Assembly (NCBI RefSeq): GCF_001983935.1
Contig: NZ_CP017641.1
Coordinates: 4,402,001 to 4,466,000, forward strand
Reading direction: 5' to 3'
Length of the DNA stretch: 64,000 nucleotides
Source of the DNA: Fuerstiella marisgermanici
GTDB taxonomy: Bacteria; Planctomycetota; Planctomycetia; Planctomycetales; Planctomycetaceae
Part shown: piece after piece, positions 10,465 to 21,303 of the stretch
How positions within the stretch are numbered: the first letter of the stretch is position 1
Layout of the letters: each line of letters starts with the position of its first letter
Translations under genes and position numbers: made by a program
Notes under the pieces: generated by a model
The model's database searches: none
Seen by the model: only the letters and a program-made list of their open reading frames with translations
Told to the model about the DNA's origin: nothing

Positions 10465-11658
10465 CTATTCAGCAGCGTTGAAGCGTTTCGCCAGTTTTCC
10501 CGCCTGCATGCGAATGTTGGCGGCCGAGTGTTCGCTGCTTAGCGTTTCAACAATCGGCTTCAGTTGTTCGCGTTGTTCCGACGTCAACAGCGATTCGAGG
10601 CTGCCGATCGCCCTCAGGCTGTTGGCCAGAATGATCGGCTGTTCAAACTGTCGTTTGGTGAGTTCTTCCTGCTGCTGTTCGGTGGTCAGGTTTTGGAAAT
10701 CGCTGCGATCAGGTTCCTGAGTTCCCAGTTCCAGAAGTTCAATCAGCACGGGCAGGCCGTCCGTCTGACCGTTGCGTGCCAGGCCGATCGCCGCATTGGC
10801 ACGCGTCATTTCGTCTGCATCCAGCAACATCAATTCGAGTTGCTTAATCGCTTCGTCGCCGCTAACCAAAGCCCATGTGTAGGCGGCCAGATGACGGATC
10901 GACGCTTCTTCGTCCTGAGCTGCCAGCTTCAGTTGCTTCAACACGCTTTCGTCAGCGATCGTCGGTGTCGACAACGGTTTCGCCAGCGTCACAGTTTCTT
11001 CTGCAGAATCATCTTCGCTGCTCGCTGTGATTAGTTCAGCGTCCTGAGCCTGCCGTTCAAAATGTCGCCCGGCAATCATCGCCACCGACATCAGACTACT
11101 CTTGCGCACGTCGGCTCGGTCACTATCTTCCGCCGGGTCTGGCTGCATGGCTTCGGCCAACACCGGCAACACGATGTCGTCGGCCTGCAATGATCCCAGT
11201 GTGCGAGCCAGAAATTCCTGATGCTTGATGTCGTCGTCCAGGGTGGATTTCGATTCCAGAGACTCCTTCAGCAGTTTGGTCAGTGCTTCGGCGACGGCCG
11301 GTTCTTCGGCCAGGACGGTGCCGTTTTTGTCGGGAGCGATCTGCTGGTTTCGCAGTACCTGAGCGAGACCCAAAGCGGCTCGCCAACGACGATGTTCGTT
11401 GCTGCTACCCAATTCGGTGACCAGTTGCTGCCAGTCAGTTTCCGATTCGGCCAGTTTTCCGAACAACGCCCACACGCCGATTACGGCCGCAACAATCAAC
11501 GCCGGAATCAGGAACAGCTGAACAATGAAACCTGCCGATGGCGGTTCGACCGGCGGAAGTTCTTCCAATGGCCGCTCCATTGGAGAGTTGGCCGGATTGG
11601 CGTTGGCCCCGCTACCGAGCGATGTGCTGTCAGGTCCGTCGTTGGCAGGTTCAGTCAT
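10465..11658 (-). CDS. HEAT-repeat protein with N-terminal membrane anchor
   Basis: 397-aa protein: Asn/Pro/Glu-rich cytoplasmic N-terminus (1-45), one membrane helix (GFIVQLFLIPALIVAAVIGVW, about 43-65), then alpha-helical HEAT-like repeats to the end, for example EHRRWRAALGLAQVL, EASIRHLAAYTWALVSG and EMTRANAAIGLARNG. HEAT domains are protein-binding scaffolds; no catalytic motif is seen. Single gene, transcribed toward the symporter gene with a 121-nt gap. Ligand unknown. Confidence 0.82.
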   Translation of the reverse strand: MTEPANDGPDSTSLGSGANANPANSPMERPLEELPPVEPPSAGFIVQLFLIPALIVAAVIGVWALFGKLAESETDWQQLVTELGSSNEHRRWRAALGLAQVLRNQQIAPDKNGTVLAEEPAVAEALTKLLKESLESKSTLDDDIKHQEFLARTLGSLQADDIVLPVLAEAMQPDPAEDSDRADVRKSSLMSVAMIAGRHFERQAQDAELITASSEDDSAEETVTLAKPLSTPTIADESVLKQLKLAAQDEEASIRHLAAYTWALVSGDEAIKQLELMLLDADEMTRANAAIGLARNGQTDGLPVLIELLELGTQEPDRSDFQNLTTEQQQEELTKRQFEQPIILANSLRAIGSLESLLTSEQREQLKPIVETLSSEHSAANIRMQAGKLAKRFNAAE

Positions 11659-12060
11659 CGGTCAACTCTAAGTTGATTGGGGTGTCACGGGCGCGCAAGA
11701 ATTCAGGGAAATACGTATTCTATGACGCAACGTTCATCGTTTCAGTGCGTCTCCGCTTCCAGAACCCATTTTCCCAACGTTGGCGGGGCGGGGCGGCCCG
11801 CCTGCCGATTGGCGTTGCGGGCGGGTGACGTTGTGAAAACGAAAGCGCCGGCGTTGTTTGCGTTCGGCGCTGGAGCCAGCGGGCGCATCTGTGGTGTTTG
11901 GTTCTTGTTTCGGTGCCGGTTGCACCAGTTCCGAACAAAGGAAAAGTACTACGCAGCGGAAATGCGTCGTCAGAGGTGGACGCAATTGCTGGACCTGTTG
12001 CCTACAATGACATACTTCTGACTTTCAATCGCCTTCGTTGTTGCTGACACCCACGTTTTC
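11659..12060. other. Intergenic region between divergent genes
   Basis: 402 nt between the divergent HEAT protein and the small membrane protein. Holds the repeat copy B (11782-11853). Open frames on both strands here are short and of odd composition; I see no gene, RNA or clear promoter. Confidence 0.5.
11782..11853. repeat. Imperfect intergenic repeat, copy B
   Basis: Counterpart of 7831-7900: GGCGGGGCGGGGCGG lead-in, CCGATTGGCG at 11805-11814, GCGCCGGCG at 11845-11853. Read on the minus strand both copies would encode a similar TPIGRR peptide, but no supported gene contains it. Confidence 0.45.
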
Positions 12061-12519
12061 ATGACCGATCCATTGCCTTCCGACACGCCGCCCCATGCTC
12101 CCAACCCCAGGAACGATAAGATCGTCTCCGGACGGCTGGTCGTCGCGGCGATGTTCACGATGGGGATCGTCGCCACCGGCATTCTGTGGACGTACTGGCA
12201 CCTGCATCTGATGCCCTTTATGCCGCTGCAGGAAGCGTTGTCTAAGGAATACGATCATTCCAGCCCGCGAGTGGATGGCGGTCGGCGCAAAAGTCACAAG
12301 GGAACGCCAAGCGTGTTGCGAGTCGTGATGCGAGTCCCCTTCGACCCAACGGTCAGCGATGAGGAAACTCAGAAGAAGATCGAAGCTCGTCTGGATCGAA
12401 CTCGCGAACTCGCCACGAAATACACGGCCATCGATGAGTACGAATTGCTGGATGTGCACTTGTACTTCGAAGCGAAGGAAGACGAAATCCGGCAGAAAAC
12501 GTTCCCGAAACAGCTGTGA
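12061..12519 (+). CDS. Hypothetical single-pass membrane protein
   Basis: 152 aa. Pro/Asn-rich cytoplasmic start (1-20), one membrane helix (LVVAAMFTMGIVATGILWTYW, about 27-47), then a hydrophilic domain with a strand VLRVVMRVPFDPTVSDEE, a charged helix EKIEARLDRTRELATKY-like segment and a final strand ELLDVHLYFEAKEDE. The periplasmic part looks like one small alpha/beta domain. Not recognised as a named family. Stands alone before a 436-nt gap. Confidence 0.7.
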   Translation: MTDPLPSDTPPHAPNPRNDKIVSGRLVVAAMFTMGIVATGILWTYWHLHLMPFMPLQEALSKEYDHSSPRVDGGRRKSHKGTPSVLRVVMRVPFDPTVSDEETQKKIEARLDRTRELATKYTAIDEYELLDVHLYFEAKEDEIRQKTFPKQL

Positions 12520-12955
12520 CGCACTGCGGATGTGCGTCCCTGTCAAATCTGGAGGCGATCGGCTCGCCCCGCCCGTATTCCTCACTGTTCACTGCTTCGC
12601 GTCGATTGCCCCTAATTTCGGCGTGAGAATCTGAGTGCCCTGCACGGTCCGCCGTGTTCGATGGCAATTGCTACAGTTGCTGCGCATAATCTTGGCATCG
12701 CCCCGCAGCAGGATCTGGTCGGTGAGCGAGCGACCGGGATTGTGGTCGCCCAATAGTTGCCGACTGGATGCGACGCTGCGGGTTAGAAATGGACTCCGGT
12801 TCATGCTCCGCAGGTACCGCCTGAGGTTTGTGCGAATCGGTCAATCTGAGGTTTCGCAACTTCGCACGACTGCCCGGTCGCATTTTTCCGCGTTCGGCAT
12901 GTGCATTGCTCCCTAAGCCAACGAAACCCTTTATCTCGCAGGCGAGGAGAATCGA
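12520..12955. other. Intergenic region upstream of sucrose operon
   Basis: 436 nt with no supported gene. A minus-strand frame at 12589-12804 contains a CSNCH (CxxCH) heme-type motif near its end and a neighbouring frame looks protein-like, so a decayed small cytochrome-like gene is possible but unproven. GGCGAGGAG just before 12956 is the Shine-Dalgarno of the sucrose-phosphate synthase. Confidence 0.4.
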
Positions 12956-15185
12956 ATGTCAGTTGTTGTAGTCCCGGGTTTTGGGCGTCAAGACTCAGCA
13001 GCCAAACAACAGGAAAGACAAAATCTCGAAATGGGAATTCTGGAGAAGGAAGGCGGGATCAAGGTCTCGCTGATTAGCTTGCACGGACTAATTCGATCAA
13101 ACCAACCTGAACTCGGTCGTGACTCTGACACCGGTGGACAAGTCAAATACGTCCTGGAACTCGCAAAGGAACTTTCTGAACAACCCAACGTCCGCGATGT
13201 CGAACTGCTGACTCGCCAAATTATCGACGACAAGATCGATGACGACTACGCTCAACTGGAAGAAGAAATCTGCCCGCACGCGAAGATCGTGCGCATTCCC
13301 TTTGGCCCCAAACGCTATCTGGCCAAAGAAAAGCTGTGGCCCTACATCGAACATTTCGTCGATCAGACGCTGGTCCACTTTCGCCGCACGGGCCTGCCGG
13401 ACGTGATTCACGGCCACTACGCCGACGCCGGACTGGCAGGCGCTCAGATGGCTCGCCTGCTGCACATTCCCTTCATCTTTACCGGCCATTCGCTGGGGCG
13501 AGTTAAAAAGCAGCGACTGTCTTTGGGCAACATGGATGACGAGAAGCGAGCCAAGCTGGAACGTCGTTATCATTTCGCAACGCGCGTCGAAGCGGAAGAA
13601 ATTGCCCTCGAAACCGCTTCGATGGTTGTCACCAGCACCAACCAGGAAGTGGAACAGCAGTACGAATTGTACGACCACTATCAGCCGGACCGAATGGAAG
13701 TGATTCCCCCCGGAGTCGATCTATCCAACTTCGCCCCGGTGGATAAATCGTGGACTCCGTCGCCGATTGCAGACGACTTGAAACGGTTTCTGAACGAACC
13801 TGACAAGCCCATGATTCTGACCATGGCGCGTCCCGACGAACGGAAAAATCTGGGCAAGCTGGTTGAAGTCTACGGTGAAAGCGAGCAGCTTCAGGAACTG
13901 GCTAACCTGGTGCTAGTCATGGGCGGGCGGGATGACCTTAGAGAACTTCCAAAGGCTCAACAACGCATCATTAAAGACATTCTGTACCAGATTGATAAGT
14001 ACGATCTATACGGCAAGGTCGCATATCCGAAGGCTCACGGCCCCGACGAAGTGCCCGACATTTACCGTCTGGCGACGACAACAAAAGGAGTCTTCATCAA
14101 TCCCGCGTTGACGGAACCGTTTGGTCTGACTCTGCTGGAAGCGGGTGCTACCGGGTTGCCAATTGTCGCGACCAACGACGGCGGACCTCGCGACATCATC
14201 GGCCACTGCGACAACGGCCTGCTGATTGACCCGCTCGATAATGAAGCGATCGAACATGCGTTACTCAGAACTCTGACGGAACCAGACCAGTGGCAGGAGT
14301 GGTCGCAGGCAGGTATCGAAGGCACTCGGAAGCATTATTCATGGTCGAACCATGCTCGCCGCTATCTGCGAGATCTGAATGACATTTTAGAAAATTCGCC
14401 TACCCCAAGCCTGCTGGATAGTAAGGTACGGTCGCGGCGACTGCCTGAATTCGACCGTCTGATCGTCACGGATTTGGATAACACGCTCACCGGCGACCCG
14501 GAAGCGTTGGCGGAGTTCAACGAAATCATTCGTGATCGTGAGGACATCGGGTTTGGGATCGCCACCGGCCGACGGCTGGACAGCGCGATGGAGCTGATTG
14601 AAGAACTCGGCCTGCCACGACCGGATGTCATGGACACCGACGCCGGAACTCAACTGCATTACGGCGACAAACTCACACCCGATCTAAGTTGGCGGAAGCA
14701 GATCGGTCACGCATGGAAGCCGGGGGAGATTCGGGAAATTCTGGACAAACTTCCGGGGATGTACCTTCAAGAAGAGAGTCACCTATCCGAATACAAAATC
14801 AGCTACGAAATTGATTTGAAAGAAGCGCCCAGCGTCACGAAGATTCGACGCATGCTTCGGCAGGCCGGTCTGCAGGCGAAGGTCGTGCTGTCGCTGGACA
14901 TGTATCTTGACATCCTGCCCGTTCGCGGCGGCAGCGAACTTTCGATGAGACACCTGCTATGGAAGTGGGGTTTTTCACCGGAAAACGTGCTGGTGGCGGG
15001 CGATTCCGGAAACGACGCCGGGATGCTTCTGGGGCGAACCCTGGGTGTTGTCGTCGGCAACCACGCCAAAGAATTGAACAAACTGCGGAAACGACCTCGC
15101 GTTTACTTTGCTAAAGCGGCTCATGCACGAGGAGTGCTGGAAGGCATGAGCTACTATCAGTTCCTGGACAATATTGTTATCCCGA

Positions 15186-15205
<20 letters not shown>
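12956..15205 (+). CDS. Sucrose-phosphate synthase with fused HAD (SPP-like) domain
   Basis: Makes sucrose-6-phosphate from a nucleotide-glucose and fructose-6-phosphate. 749 aa: GT4 glycosyltransferase part about 20-480 ([42 protein letters not shown], the retaining-GT motif [14 protein letters not shown]), then a HAD phosphatase-like domain about 498-740. The HAD domain keeps motif I (D506-L-D508-N-T), motif II (ATGR) and motif IV (GDSGND, about 683), but the position of the conserved motif III Lys is Ser (about 660, in RGGSELS); the stand-alone phosphatase at 17194 keeps Lys (GVSKS). The fused domain may therefore be weak or structural. Start has GAGGAG upstream. First gene of the operon; overlaps the amylosucrase start by 20 nt. 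Confidence 0.93.
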
Positions 15206-17189
<1,984 letters not shown>

Positions 17190-17193
17190 ACTG

Positions 17194-17994
17194 ATGACTG
17201 TTAAAGTTCTGGCCACCGATCTGGATGGCACGCTGATTCCGCTGGACGAAAGTCCTCAAAACCGGTCCGACCTGGCAGCCGTTCAGTCATTGTTGAAGGA
17301 GCACGGCATCCCGCTTGTGTTTGTGACGGGGCGCCATGCCGAATCCGTGCTTCAGGCGATTCAGGATTTTTCGTTGCCGCAACCGGATGCGATTATCTGC
17401 GACGTGGGTACGACGATTTTGACTGCCGACGATGGCGGCAAGCTGGTCGTGCAGCCGGAATACGAACGGCATCTGAGTCAGCTGGTGGATAAGTGGCCAG
17501 CCGACGCGATACGTGCCGCAGTGTCGTGGATCGCCGAAATTAAGTTGCAGGAGAAGGAGAAGCAGGGTCTCTTTAAGGTTAGCTTTTACACCGCTGCGGC
17601 AGATGTGGAACGTCGGTCAGGCGAAGTGCGAACCGCGTTGGCAGAGTTATCTGCACCGTGGTCATTGATCTCCAGCGTCGACCCCTTTAACGGTGACGGG
17701 CTGATCGACCTGCTGCCAAATGGGGTTTCGAAATCGTACGCGATTGACTGGTTTGCGAAGTCGCATCAATGGGATCAGGCTCAGATCCTGTTCACCGGCG
17801 ATTCCGGCAACGACCTCGCCGCTCTAACAGCCGGCTTTCGTGCTGCGGTAGTGGCAAATGCGGCCGACGAAGTCAAAACGGCCGCGCGAGAAGCTCACGC
17901 GGCAGCCGGTTGGAACGACCGTCTTCTGGAATGTCAACACCCGGCAACCAGCGGAGTCCTCGAAGCGTTGCGACACTTCCTGGCGACAACGTAG
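17194..17994 (+). CDS. Sucrose-6-phosphate phosphatase (HAD-IIB)
   Basis: Removes phosphate from sucrose-6-phosphate. 266 aa, normal for SPP. HAD motif I is D9-L-D11-G-T, motif II VTGRH, motif III Lys about 180 in PNGVSKSYA, motif IV GDSGNDLAAL; the CDVGTTI segment is typical of the SPP group of HAD-IIB. Starts 4 nt after the amylosucrase stop, so it is the third gene of the sucrose operon. Complete active site, in contrast to the fused domain of the synthase. Cytosolic. Convergent with the sulfatase gene 25 nt away. Confidence 0.92.
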   Translation: MTVKVLATDLDGTLIPLDESPQNRSDLAAVQSLLKEHGIPLVFVTGRHAESVLQAIQDFSLPQPDAIICDVGTTILTADDGGKLVVQPEYERHLSQLVDKWPADAIRAAVSWIAEIKLQEKEKQGLFKVSFYTAAADVERRSGEVRTALAELSAPWSLISSVDPFNGDGLIDLLPNGVSKSYAIDWFAKSHQWDQAQILFTGDSGNDLAALTAGFRAAVVANAADEVKTAAREAHAAAGWNDRLLECQHPATSGVLEALRHFLATT

Positions 17995-18019
17995 CTGGAC
18001 TCAACTGAAGCAGGCAACT

Positions 18020-19909
18020 CTACAGGGACTGCAGCAGGTGATCGGCCACATTCCTGATGTTGGCGTTCTTCGATGCTTTCCGCAGCGATTCGACTTCCGC
18101 CTTCGCTTCTGCAGCAGCGGCTCCGATTTCGTCCAGCTCAATCAACGCGGCATGCCGCACGAATTCGCTGGCAGATTTCAGGTGCTCTCGCAGCGTCGTC
18201 ACAGCCAGGGCAGTGCTGCCGAACTTGTGTAGCCCACGAGCGCCGGCGATGCTGACGGAGGGTGACTTATCGGCCGCCGCCGATGCAATCTTTGCCTTCG
18301 CTTCTTCGCTCGCAGCTGCGATATTGGTCAGCCCGGTCACACCCCACCAGCGGATGGCGGCGTCGTCATCGTCGGTGGCAAGAATGAATTGCCCGGCAGC
18401 GGCCTCCACTGCGGACGTATCGTTCAGATCGACGCTGTTCGCCCGCTTTGCAAGTTCCAGCAAGCGTTTGGTCCGTTCGAGTCCCGCATCGCCGTTGTGC
18501 AGAATGGCCCAGCGACTGCCAGCCGTTTGTTCTTCTTCGTCGAGAATGATCTCGGGAATCAAATGAGCGTCTCGCATGTCAAGTTGCCAACGATCGCATT
18601 CCTTGCTCAGCCGCGACAGCGTGTCCGCATAGGCCGGGTCGGCGGCAAGATTCTTCAGTTCCCATGGATCGGTTTTGATGTCATAGAGTTCTTCGTATGG
18701 CCGAGTTGGGTTCAGAAACTGAGCAGACTCAGCGTGAAGTTCGCCGCTGGCGTTCAGACGTCGCATTTCCTTCCGCACAACGCTGGTTTCGGCATACTGA
18801 ATATGCTGCAACGCGGGCCGCCAGGTGTTGAAGTTGCGAAGGTAGCGGAACCTCCCGTCTCGCACAGAACGCACCATGTCAAAGCGTTCGTCAATGCGAT
18901 CGCGAGCTCCATGAATGTAGTCACGGGCCTTCGGCAGATCCTTGCCCAGAAACGGCTGGCCATACATATTGTCCGGCACTTTGATGCCTGCCAGATTCAA
19001 AACGGTCGGGCCCAGATCGATGAGATTGATCAGCTGGTCGCTCACGCTGCCTGGAGCCGCCTGCCCGTCCACGCGCCATTTCTCTGGTACTCGCGCAATC
19101 ATTGGCACCAGGGTCCCGCTGTCGTACAGCCATCGTTTGGCTCGAGGAAATCCGTTGCCGTGGTCGGACCAATAAATCACGATCGTGTCTTCCGCCAGGC
19201 CCGCGTCTTCAATTTCCTTCAGGTATTTTCCTGCGGTCTCATCCATCACCATGATGATGTCCAGCAGCCGTGCATGAGCGGCCCGCACATCGGGCGTGTC
19301 GGGGTACAACGGCGAAACTTTGATCTTCGAAGGATCATGCAGCTTGTCTGGCGGCACGTTCTTCACAACGCCTTTCCAGTTGTCCGGCCAGATCCGACTT
19401 TCGTGAGTCATCGTCATGTTGAAGACGGCAAAGAACGGCTGCTTTGGGTCCTGGCGATTCTTCCAATGAGCATTCTTTGACGATTCGTCCCACACGCTGT
19501 CTTTGTTTCGTTCCCAGCGCAGGTTGTAATCCGTCTTGGAATTGTTCGTGCAGTAGTAGCCCGCATCTTTCAGGTAGCTTGGAAACAGCTTGATCTGTGG
19601 CGGCAGACTCGCCTTCGATCGCATGTGGTTGGCTCCCAACCCCGGCGGGTACATGCCAGTAATGATCCCCGTGCGACAAGGTGCACACACGCCGTGGCAG
19701 GTGAACGCCTGAGTGTACCTCACGCCCTGTTTTGCAAATGCGTCCAGGTGAGGCGTGGTGGCATTGGGATCGCCGTAACAGCCGAGGTGCGAACTAATGT
19801 CCTCGCAACTGATCCAGACGATGTTTGGACGATCCGCCGCCTGCGCCGCTTGACCGAAGATCGCAGCCAGAGGGACAAGGCACAGCACAGCAATGTGCAA
19901 ACGACGCAT
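18020..19909 (-). CDS. Secreted sulfatase with C-terminal HEAT-like repeats
   Basis: Type I (formylglycine) sulfatase, 629 aa with signal peptide (1-24). The N-terminus RPNIVWISCEDIS carries the metal-binding start of the fold; the activation motif is C75-A-P-C-R79 followed by TGIITG, so Cys75 is the predicted formylglycine; YWSDHGNGFPRAKRW holds the second metal/substrate site. About residues 505-629 are Ala-rich helical repeats (RWWGVTGLTNIA, FVRHAALIELDEIG), HEAT-like, outside the sulfatase fold. Planctomycetes carry many such enzymes for sulfated algal polysaccharides. Natural substrate unknown. Divergent from the lactonase gene. Confidence 0.92.
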   Translation of the reverse strand: MRRLHIAVLCLVPLAAIFGQAAQAADRPNIVWISCEDISSHLGCYGDPNATTPHLDAFAKQGVRYTQAFTCHGVCAPCRTGIITGMYPPGLGANHMRSKASLPPQIKLFPSYLKDAGYYCTNNSKTDYNLRWERNKDSVWDESSKNAHWKNRQDPKQPFFAVFNMTMTHESRIWPDNWKGVVKNVPPDKLHDPSKIKVSPLYPDTPDVRAAHARLLDIIMVMDETAGKYLKEIEDAGLAEDTIVIYWSDHGNGFPRAKRWLYDSGTLVPMIARVPEKWRVDGQAAPGSVSDQLINLIDLGPTVLNLAGIKVPDNMYGQPFLGKDLPKARDYIHGARDRIDERFDMVRSVRDGRFRYLRNFNTWRPALQHIQYAETSVVRKEMRRLNASGELHAESAQFLNPTRPYEELYDIKTDPWELKNLAADPAYADTLSRLSKECDRWQLDMRDAHLIPEIILDEEEQTAGSRWAILHNGDAGLERTKRLLELAKRANSVDLNDTSAVEAAAGQFILATDDDDAAIRWWGVTGLTNIAAASEEAKAKIASAAADKSPSVSIAGARGLHKFGSTALAVTTLREHLKSASEFVRHAALIELDEIGAAAAEAKAEVESLRKASKNANIRNVADHLLQSL

Positions 19910-20118
19910 AGCAGCTCACTTTCTGAGGACGTAAATAACAAAACGATCATTACGCCATCATGGCGTCACGTTCGAGTTTGTTCAAGCTGCCGAATCACCT
20001 TGACCTTCAATTGGACGACGCGGGCCGACGATTCGCTTTTCTTCACCCCGACTTTCCGCCATTATGTCGACAGTGCGACGTTTTTTAGAACCTCAATCGA
20101 AGTTTCAGGAGTCCGTTC

Positions 20119-21288
20119 GTGATCTTGTTCCACAAATATCTGCCAGCGCTGGTTGCCGTTGCATTTTTGCTGCCGGTTACCGAAGCGAATGAGCCGATCG
20201 CAGTCGCTCAAAAGAACGATGTCATCGATGTTTGGCTGGGCACCAGTAGCCGCCAGCCGAGCAAGGGGATTTATCACTGCACGCTGAACACGGCCAATGG
20301 CAAGCTCACTGACCCGACGCTGGTCGCCGAAATTTCCGGCCCTGGCTTCCTTGCGATGCACCCCAAACTGCCACGGCTGTACGCCGTTGGTGGTGTCGAC
20401 GGAAAGGCATCCATTGCGGCGTACGCGATCGAAGGCAAGTTAAAGAATGCGTCGCTGAAGTTTCTGAACGCCGTAGAAATCGGCGATGGCGGCGCCGCTC
20501 ACGTTGCCGTCGATCCAACCGGACAAACCATTCTTACAGCGCAATACGGCGGCGGGTCGACAGCGGTCTTCTCACTCAACAAAGATGGATCGCTGAATGA
20601 GCGCACTCAGCTGATTGATCATGAAGGTGCGTCCGACACCGTGCCCGGTCGGCAGACGAAGTCGCATGCACACTGGGCGGGTTTTTCACCTGACAACAGA
20701 TTCGCCTTCGTGCCGGACCTGGGTCTGGACAAAGTTGTGATCTACAAATCAGATGCGGCCGCTTCAAAAATTGAACCGCACGGCTTCGCCGAAATCGCTC
20801 CCGGCGGCGGCCCTCGGCACATGAAATTTCACACCAACGGTAAGTGGGCTTACGTGCTGCATGAACTCGACTTAAAAGTCACCGTGTTCGACTATGACGC
20901 AGACGCCGGAACGATGACGGCAAAACAAACGATCGAAACCGTCCCGCGAGACGAACTGGCGAAGGAAGACGCCAAGAGCTGTTCGGAAATTCGCGTGCAT
21001 CCATCCGGTAAATTTGTCTACGCGGCCAATCGAGGTCACGATACGGTGACCGCCTTCAAAGTCGATCAGCAAACCGGCAAGCTGGAACTGATCGAACGCG
21101 AAAACGTGCGAGGAGCGACACCGCGTAATTTCAACATTGATCCCAGCGGTCAATGGTTGCTTGCGGCTGGTCAGGATTCTCACACACTGGCATCGTTTGC
21201 GGTCGATCAGGACACTGGCGAACTGAAGTATAATCGCAGCGTCGTGCTGGCACCTTCGTGCATCTGCGTGTTGTTTGGACACGAATAG
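20119..21288 (+). CDS. Secreted lactonase, 7-bladed beta-propeller (Pgl-like)
   Basis: Family of 6-phosphogluconolactonase-type beta-propellers, 389 aa with an N-terminal signal peptide ending near VTEAN, so probably extracytoplasmic. Repeated propeller signs: VWLGTSSRQPSKGIY, FLAMHPKLPRLYAVGG, AHVAVDPTGQTILTAQYGGG, GPRHMKFHTNGKWAYVLHEL and the final PRNFNIDPSGQWLLAAGQDS, one per blade. The GTG start at 20119 is fixed by AGGAG at 20107-20111. Export argues against a role in the pentose phosphate pathway; the substrate may be another sugar lactone. 15 nt upstream of the kinase gene, so likely cotranscribed. Confidence 0.9.
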   Translation: MILFHKYLPALVAVAFLLPVTEANEPIAVAQKNDVIDVWLGTSSRQPSKGIYHCTLNTANGKLTDPTLVAEISGPGFLAMHPKLPRLYAVGGVDGKASIAAYAIEGKLKNASLKFLNAVEIGDGGAAHVAVDPTGQTILTAQYGGGSTAVFSLNKDGSLNERTQLIDHEGASDTVPGRQTKSHAHWAGFSPDNRFAFVPDLGLDKVVIYKSDAAASKIEPHGFAEIAPGGGPRHMKFHTNGKWAYVLHELDLKVTVFDYDADAGTMTAKQTIETVPRDELAKEDAKSCSEIRVHPSGKFVYAANRGHDTVTAFKVDQQTGKLELIERENVRGATPRNFNIDPSGQWLLAAGQDSHTLASFAVDQDTGELKYNRSVVLAPSCICVLFGHE

Positions 21289-21303
21289 AAAGCGGTAACG
21301 TTC

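Noticed and set aside
12589-12804. Minus-strand frame with CSNCH (CxxCH) motif
   Set aside because: Short, no Shine-Dalgarno, one isolated motif and an upstream part that continues in another frame; not enough for a cytochrome gene.
18389-19480. Plus-strand frame of 363 aa inside the sulfatase gene
   Set aside because: Antisense shadow of a well-conserved sulfatase.
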